A stretch of 21,332 nt of DNA from the NCBI GenBank assembly GCA_024692105.1, contig JAILMZ010000133.1, positions 1-21,332 on the forward strand. The letters are read 5' to 3'. Every line of letters starts with the position of its first letter. The first letter of the stretch is position 1. Under the pieces are notes generated by a model, which worked only from the letters and a program-made list of their open reading frames with translations, was not told the DNA's origin and did not search any database. Positions 17,501-21,332 of the stretch are shown piece by piece. Origin of the DNA: Saccharofermentans sp. Lineage in GTDB: Bacteria > Bacillota_A > Clostridia > Saccharofermentanales > Saccharofermentanaceae. The translations under genes were made by a program, and so were the position numbers.

Positions 17501-18642
17501 CAAACGCTTTGAGACAGGCAGGCATGGAAGTCACTGTCGTATCCAAGATCCACGAGTCAGATACGAACAACACTATGACTCTCTTGGAGAGCGGCAAGAT
17601 CAACTACATCATCTCGACTTCCGCGAAAGGAAGGCTCCCTGCAAGAGATTCCGTCAAGCTGCGCCGCCGTGCGGTAATGCTCGGAATACCCTGCCTTACG
17701 GCTGTTGATACGGCAAACGCGCTCGCAGACTCCCTGATGAGCCGTTACAGCGAGATCAACACGGAGCTCGTTGACATCAACAACATGAGAGAGCAGAGAA
17801 GGAAGATCAACTTCATCAAGATGCAGGGCGCAGGCAACGATTATATCTACATCGACTGCCTCGAGAATATGGTCGCTTCTCCCGAATCGCTGTCGGTCTA
17901 CATGAGTGACAGGCATTTCGGTGTAGGCGGCGACGGTATCGTCCTCATCGCGCCTTCAAAGGTCGCAGATGCAAGGATGATCATGTTCAACCTGGACGGC
18001 TCCGAAGGCAACATGTGCGGCAACGCGATCAGATGCGTCGGTAAGTACATGTATGACTACAGAGGCCACAAGAAAAAGCACATGAATATCGAGACAAAGA
18101 GCGGCATCAAGAAGCTCGAACTCATGACCTCGGGCGATGTTGTCGTAAGGGTCAAGGTCGACATGGGCAAGGCAGAACTCGAGCCTGCAAAGATCCCCGT
18201 AGCTCTCGAAGGCGATAAGATCGTGGACCGCGCAGTAGATATCGAAGGTGAGGAATACAACATCACCTGCGTATCGATGGGCAACCCTCATGCTGTGGTA
18301 TTTACGGAGCTTGTAGATGTTATGGACCTCGAGAAGGTAGGTCCCCGTTTTGAGTACAACACCAAACTGTTCCCCGAGCGCGTCAACACGGAGTTCGTCA
18401 AGGTAATAGACGATCACACACTGAAGATGCGTGTATGGGAGAGAGGTTCCGGTGAGACAATGGCCTGCGGAACAGGCGCGTGCGCTTCCGTAGTCGCTGC
18501 ATGCCTTAACGGTTACTGCAAGATGGGTGAAGACATCAGAGTCATCCTCAAGGGCGGAGAACTCGTCATCAATTACACCAATGATGCCGTATATATGACA
18601 GGTAACTGTGATAAGGTATTTGAGGGATCAATGGAGGTTTGA
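14584..18642 (+). CDS. carB: fusion of carbamoyl-phosphate synthase large subunit and diaminopimelate epimerase
   Basis: One uninterrupted frame of 1352 residues. Residues 1 to about 1066 are a complete CarB: the carboxyphosphate ATP-grasp half ([20 protein letters not shown] from about 10), the oligomerisation region, the carbamoyl-phosphate half ([20 protein letters not shown] from 556), and an MGS-like allosteric domain (about 933-1066, [18 protein letters not shown]). From about 1075 the protein continues as a full DapF of about 278 residues: [29 protein letters not shown] with catalytic C1145, MGNPHAVVF, and [17 protein letters not shown] with catalytic C1295. DapF converts LL- to meso-diaminopimelate for lysine and peptidoglycan. 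The junction is short and charged (NNMREQRRK). No stop or frameshift lies at the join. An in-frame ATG at 17785 exists but has no well-placed ribosome site, so separate DapF translation is not supported. The ATG follows the carA stop directly, with GGAAGG at 14565-14570. Confidence 0.93.
   Translation: [1352 protein letters not shown]
17803..18642 (+). other. dapF: DapF domain of the carB-dapF fusion
   Basis: This marks the diaminopimelate epimerase part of the fusion. It is full length (about 280 residues) and keeps both active-site cysteines 150 residues apart, the substrate-binding GND near the N-terminus, NPH in the middle and VNTEF before the second cysteine, so activity is expected. 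Codon style does not change across the junction, which argues against recent acquisition or an assembly join. Confidence 0.92.
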
Positions 18643-19295
18643 TGACAAACAGCAGATTTAAAGCAGCGATATTCGACATGGACGGCCTTATCCTCGATTC
18701 GGAGAGGGCCGTTCTTGACTGCTGGGATATCGTGGCGGAAAGACACGGATTAGAGGACATAAGACCGTTCTCGTTATCCGTTATCGGAAGAAATGTCGCG
18801 GATACGAACAGGATGTTTGAAGAGCGCTACGGCACAGAGCCGGGAGCGGTCGCCATCCGTGCAGAGAAGAGAGTTATCTTCTGGGAGAGGTTCGAGCAGG
18901 GCCTTGTTCCTCTTAAGCCTTATTCTTTGGAACTCCTGCAGAAGATGAAGGATCTCGGAATGAAGATCGCGCTAGCGTCTTCATCTTCGAGAGAAGACGT
19001 CGTCTATGAGATGGAAGCACTGGGTGCCAAGCCCTACTTCGATGCGATCATCTGCGGAGACCAGGTAACAAAGTCCAAGCCGGATCCTGAGATATTCCTT
19101 AAGGCGGCGGACATACTGGGTGTAAAGCCTTCGGAGTGCATTGGTCTCGAGGATTCGTTCAACGGTGTGCGCTCGTGCAAGGCAGCAGGCCTGTACACCG
19201 TTATGGTACCCGATATCCTTCAGCCTGACGAGGAGACTGCAAAACTCACGGATGTTATCGTGGAATCGCTCGCTGACGTAGTGGATCTTCTGTAA
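18642..19295 (+). CDS. HAD-superfamily phosphatase, beta-phosphoglucomutase-like subgroup
   Basis: Cytoplasmic phosphatase or phosphomutase of HAD subfamily IA; substrate unknown. Motif I is AIFDMDGLILDSE with nucleophile D12 and acid/base D14. A helical cap follows (about 20-85). Motif II lies in KIALASSSSRE, the motif III lysine in VTKSKPDPEIFLKA, and motif IV in CIGLEDSFNGVRSCKAAG. An in-frame TTG at 18639 is possible, but ATG 18642 is preferred because GGAGG at 18633-18637 is 4 bases away and only 1 base from the TTG. The ATG shares its A with the carB-dapF stop (TGATG), so the two are translated together. Its 3' end is 2 bases from the converging gene. A role in repairing or recycling a phosphorylated by-product is conceivable but has no direct support. 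Confidence 0.88.
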   Translation: MTNSRFKAAIFDMDGLILDSERAVLDCWDIVAERHGLEDIRPFSLSVIGRNVADTNRMFEERYGTEPGAVAIRAEKRVIFWERFEQGLVPLKPYSLELLQKMKDLGMKIALASSSSREDVVYEMEALGAKPYFDAIICGDQVTKSKPDPEIFLKAADILGVKPSECIGLEDSFNGVRSCKAAGLYTVMVPDILQPDEETAKLTDVIVESLADVVDLL

Positions 19296-19297
19296 AA

Positions 19298-19699
19298 TTA
19301 CATTCCTTCGGGGAAACCCGGCACGCCGAAAACATACAGATTCCTTACGATCCCCCACAGTACAAGAAGTACTATGACCGCTATGCAGGCGGCGTTGCAC
19401 CACCCGGGAAGCTTTTTATGTGCCGCGTTGCGGTAGTCTGCATATACCAGCAAACCGCCGATGACAGGCCACGTGCAGAACAGGAACATGTTGTCGCGGA
19501 AAGCGGTTTCGAGATCGCCGTGTCCGATATGTGCGAACATGCGCGTCACTCCGCAGGAAGGACAGTTAAGTCCCGTGAACACCTTGAACGCGCAGGGTAT
19601 GCCCAGGCCTGTCAGCGAAACGAAAACAAAGTAAATCAGGCCGACCGCGAGAATGATCGCGAGATGCAATAAAACCTTCTTTGCCGCCTGTTTATCCAT
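19298..19699 (-). CDS. DUF2752-like small membrane protein
   Basis: A 133-residue protein with three hydrophobic segments (about 8-30, 71-89, 102-122). The centre has the DUF2752 signature: GLNCPSCGVTRMFAHIGHGD (43-62) with CPSCG at 46-50, followed by LETAFRDNMFLF. The function of the family is unknown; the two cysteines could bind metal or form a disulfide. The frame stays open far upstream, to 19915, but that part lies inside the oppositely oriented gene and looks non-membrane and random; ATG 19699 gives the family's usual start (MDKQAAKKVLLHLAIILAVG). No Shine-Dalgarno site precedes it and the -10 box is 7 bases away, again suggesting a leaderless transcript. It converges on the HAD gene with a 2-base gap. 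Confidence 0.82.
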   Translation of the reverse strand: MDKQAAKKVLLHLAIILAVGLIYFVFVSLTGLGIPCAFKVFTGLNCPSCGVTRMFAHIGHGDLETAFRDNMFLFCTWPVIGGLLVYADYRNAAHKKLPGWCNAACIAVIVLLVLWGIVRNLYVFGVPGFPEGM

Positions 19700-19706
19700 A
19701 GAAGAA

Positions 19707-19734
19707 ATAATAACTGCTTCCGGTCGAAATGCAA
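19707..19734 (-). promoter_or_regulatory. promoter of the DUF2752-like gene
   Basis: On the minus strand TTGCAT (plus 19729-19734) and TATTAT (plus 19707-19712) are 16 bases apart. The -10 ends 7 bases before the ATG. Its -35 overlaps the -35 of the opposite promoter by one base. Confidence 0.4.
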
Positions 19735-19752
19735 GGATTGTGATGTTACAAT
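19724..19752 (+). promoter_or_regulatory. promoter of the GT-C-like gene
   Basis: TCGAAA (19724-19729) is 17 bases before TACAAT (19747-19752), with TG at 19744-19745 giving an extended -10 (TGTTACAAT). The expected start of transcription, near 19759, falls right at the ATG at 19760 or gives about 19 leader bases to the second ATG at 19778. Confidence 0.55.
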
Positions 19753-19759
19753 AGACGTT

Positions 19760-21166
19760 ATGAAAACCGGAAAGAAAATGACCACAATTGATAAGGTAAG
19801 TTATGTGCTGCTTGCCATAGCACTTGGGATATATGTAACGGCACAGGGCCTGACTCATAATCCTGACATGGACAGTTTTTTCCTTATCAGTTTCGGTAAA
19901 TATATAGTTACTCACGGGGCACTTCCCACGACAGCATATTGGATGATAACGCCGGACGTTCCTACGATAGTCCAGCAGTGGCTTTGCGATGTCCTGAACT
20001 ATTGCGCTTATGCTGCAGGCGGATATACCGGCATGGTCATACTGGGCATCTTATTCAACCTGACGCTCCTCGGTGCTTTGTTCCTTTATTGCCGTAACAC
20101 ATGCAAGAGCAACCAGGTTGGATTCAACGCTGCCGCTTTCTGCTGGATACTCCTGGGCGGTTTTGCATCGACAAGACCTTACTCTATCACGATATCTTTG
20201 GCGCTCCTCGAAGGAATACTTCTTAGGAATTTCTTTGCGAATGAGAAGCATACCAAAAAGGAGATCGCGCTGTTCTATGCAGGGATAGCAGGCATATTCA
20301 TTTTCCAGGCCAACTGGCAGGCATCGAACCTTTTGTATCCTGTACTCTGGATCCTTTGCTATGTTCCCGTCATAAAGGCTAAGAAGTTCCGCATAGATCT
20401 TTATGCGCTGGCGGCTATCCCGCTCGGCATTTTGTGTTCGGTCATAAGCCCCATCGGGATCCACGGCCCGCTGTATCTTACATATGCGAAAGGCACGCTT
20501 GAGCGCTTCCATATCCTTGAGGTTGAACCGCCGCATTTCCCTTCGATATATACGGTAATGCAGGTGATAGTCATCGCGCTCTTCATATATGCGATCGTTA
20601 AGCGCAAGATTACGTCTGCGCAGACTTTCCTCACCCTTGGATGCCTTGCGATGTCCTTTTTGTTCATGCGCTGCTGCTGGACGCTTGTACTGCCCATAGG
20701 CATGCTCGTTGCCAACCTGAAGTTTACGGAGCGTTCGCACAAGATGATGCGCTGGACTTATGTCGCAGCGGGAATACTGTCGGTCTTCCTCATCTTGAAA
20801 TTCAACCTCGAGAAGACTGATGACAGGCAGAGGATGTACGAAGCAGTTCCGCCTCCGGAAGAGGTCACTTTATATACTGATTTCAATACGGGTACTTTCT
20901 TCCTGGTTGAAGACTATAAGATCTATTTTGACACCAGGCCCGAGTTATATGATTACCGTATATGCGGTGACAAGGCATACCTTGACGAAGCATATGCCGC
21001 ATGGGCAGGCGATCTCGATTACGACGCGTTCATAGACAAGTACGGATTCGACTGGTTTGCGGTGTCTACAAATATGCCTATGGATACATATCTTGCGTCA
21101 AATGGCGATTATGAGTTCGTCTTCTGCAACGAGAAAGACGAGATCAATATCTATAAGAAAAAGTGA
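19760..21166 (+). CDS. GT-C-like polytopic membrane glycosyltransferase, substrate unknown
   Basis: About nine to ten hydrophobic helices (from about 14 to 345) precede a soluble C-terminal domain of about 110 residues. After the first helix comes HNPDMDSFFLISFGKYIVTH with D36 and D38, then GALPTTAYW and IVQQWLCDVLNY. This order (acidic pair in the first outer loop, G-x-x-I-x-x-x-G-x-L-P, then a QWL block) is the usual one in GT-C enzymes that use polyprenyl-phosphate sugars. The soluble end (TDFNTGTFFLVEDYKIYFDT and KYGFDWFAVSTN) is also common in such proteins. The exact family is not identified. If transcription starts at 19759, ATG 19760 would be leaderless; ATG 19778, with GGAAAG at 19769-19774, would give 462 residues and also looks natural. 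Confidence 0.72.
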   Translation: MKTGKKMTTIDKVSYVLLAIALGIYVTAQGLTHNPDMDSFFLISFGKYIVTHGALPTTAYWMITPDVPTIVQQWLCDVLNYCAYAAGGYTGMVILGILFNLTLLGALFLYCRNTCKSNQVGFNAAAFCWILLGGFASTRPYSITISLALLEGILLRNFFANEKHTKKEIALFYAGIAGIFIFQANWQASNLLYPVLWILCYVPVIKAKKFRIDLYALAAIPLGILCSVISPIGIHGPLYLTYAKGTLERFHILEVEPPHFPSIYTVMQVIVIALFIYAIVKRKITSAQTFLTLGCLAMSFLFMRCCWTLVLPIGMLVANLKFTERSHKMMRWTYVAAGILSVFLILKFNLEKTDDRQRMYEAVPPPEEVTLYTDFNTGTFFLVEDYKIYFDTRPELYDYRICGDKAYLDEAYAAWAGDLDYDAFIDKYGFDWFAVSTNMPMDTYLASNGDYEFVFCNEKDEINIYKKK

Positions 21167-21187
21167 TCGGATAATACGGTTGCGGTA

Positions 21188-21332
21188 TTAAGTGCTCTTG
21201 TCATCGATGACAGTACAGGATGCAGTGATATACGGATCGTCAAGGCTCTCGTAACTGTCAGCAATCACCAGGACATAATCGCCCGGTTCAATATCATCTG
21301 AATAATAGATGATCTCATAATTCTTGCTCATG
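21188..21332 (-). CDS. C-terminal end of an unknown gene
   Basis: An open minus-strand frame enters at the right edge and stops at 21188-21190. The visible 47 codons encode a polar, beta-like end (YEIIYYSDDIEPGDYVLVIA, later TASCTVIDD). A methionine codon at 21331 is in frame, but with nothing visible before it I cannot tell whether it is a start or internal. The short length and domain-like ending suggest the tail of a larger, perhaps extracellular, protein. It converges on the GT-C-like gene with 21 bases between the stops. Confidence 0.5.
   Translation of the reverse strand, partial: MSKNYEIIYYSDDIEPGDYVLVIADSYESLDDPYITASCTVIDDKST

Noticed and set aside
15562..17553. Long open frame (663 codons) on the minus strand opposite carB
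   Set aside because: It is a mirror of the biased codons of carB with no domain or promoter. The CarB frame is unmistakable on the plus strand.
17785..17830. Internal start producing a separate DapF (ATG 17785 or 17821)
   Set aside because: The nearest purine-rich sites (GGAG at 17763; AAGGAAG near 17798) are 17 or more bases from these ATGs, and ATG 17821 would cut into the conserved N-terminus.
19309..19320. CGGG-GAAA-CCCG tetraloop hairpin as terminator for the HAD gene
   Set aside because: The stem is only 4 bp with no T run on either side, and it lies in the coding end of the DUF2752-like gene.
21171..21190. TAATAC/GTATTA stem between the converging genes at the right end as a bidirectional terminator
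   Set aside because: Six mostly A-T pairs without a T tract are too weak to call.
21199..21212. Perfect 14-base palindrome TGTCATCGATGACA as an operator
   Set aside because: It is inside the coding end of the minus-strand gene, and about one such palindrome is expected by chance in a window of this size.

Overview
The window looks like a chromosomal segment of a Gram-positive anaerobe, most likely an uncultured gut or rumen member of Bacillota, class Clostridia. This is inferred from PcrA rather than E. coli-type UvrD, dense co-directional gene packing, GGAGG-type ribosome sites, sigma-A promoters of the extended -10 type, and cell-surface proteins with cadherin-like beta-sandwich domains. 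Base composition is roughly balanced. I cannot fix the genus. There are no rRNA, tRNA, CRISPR, insertion-sequence or phage genes.

Layout. (1) 1-361, minus: the 5' part of a TrkH/KtrB potassium channel gene, divergent from pcrA across 120 bases holding a promoter for each. (2) 482-13296, plus: a tightly packed run of pcrA, a dGTPase-like HD protein, YfbR-type 5'-deoxynucleotidase, a secreted N-acetylglucosaminidase, a membrane-anchored cohesin-like/cadherin-like protein, a GtrA-like protein, folC, an unknown TPR-like membrane protein and thrC. After pcrA the gaps are 57, 20, 3, 2 and 2 bases, followed by overlaps of 8, 1 and 1 bases. (3) 13297-13506: a regulatory leader with a promoter, a 22-codon leader peptide whose start lies in a hairpin, and an intrinsic terminator ending just before the carA ribosome site. 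(4) 13507-19295, plus: carA, a carB-dapF fusion of 1352 residues, and a HAD phosphatase, all abutting or overlapping. (5) 19298-19699, minus: a DUF2752-like membrane protein, divergent from a GT-C-like membrane protein at 19760-21166, with overlapping promoters between them. (6) 21188-21332, minus: the tail of a gene that runs out of the window.

Functionally the window combines DNA repair and dNTP turnover (pcrA, dgt-like, yfbR), cell-wall and surface work (glucosaminidase, cadherin-like protein, GtrA, GT-C), and precursor biosynthesis (folC, thrC, carA, carB-dapF). The two most notable items are the single-frame fusion of carbamoyl-phosphate synthase large subunit to diaminopimelate epimerase, and the leader-peptide/terminator arrangement that probably controls its operon. 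A third pattern is that three genes have a -10 box only 6-7 bases from the ATG and no usual Shine-Dalgarno site, as expected for leaderless transcripts. No stretch over 300 bases lacks a gene; the longest gap is the 210-base carA leader.
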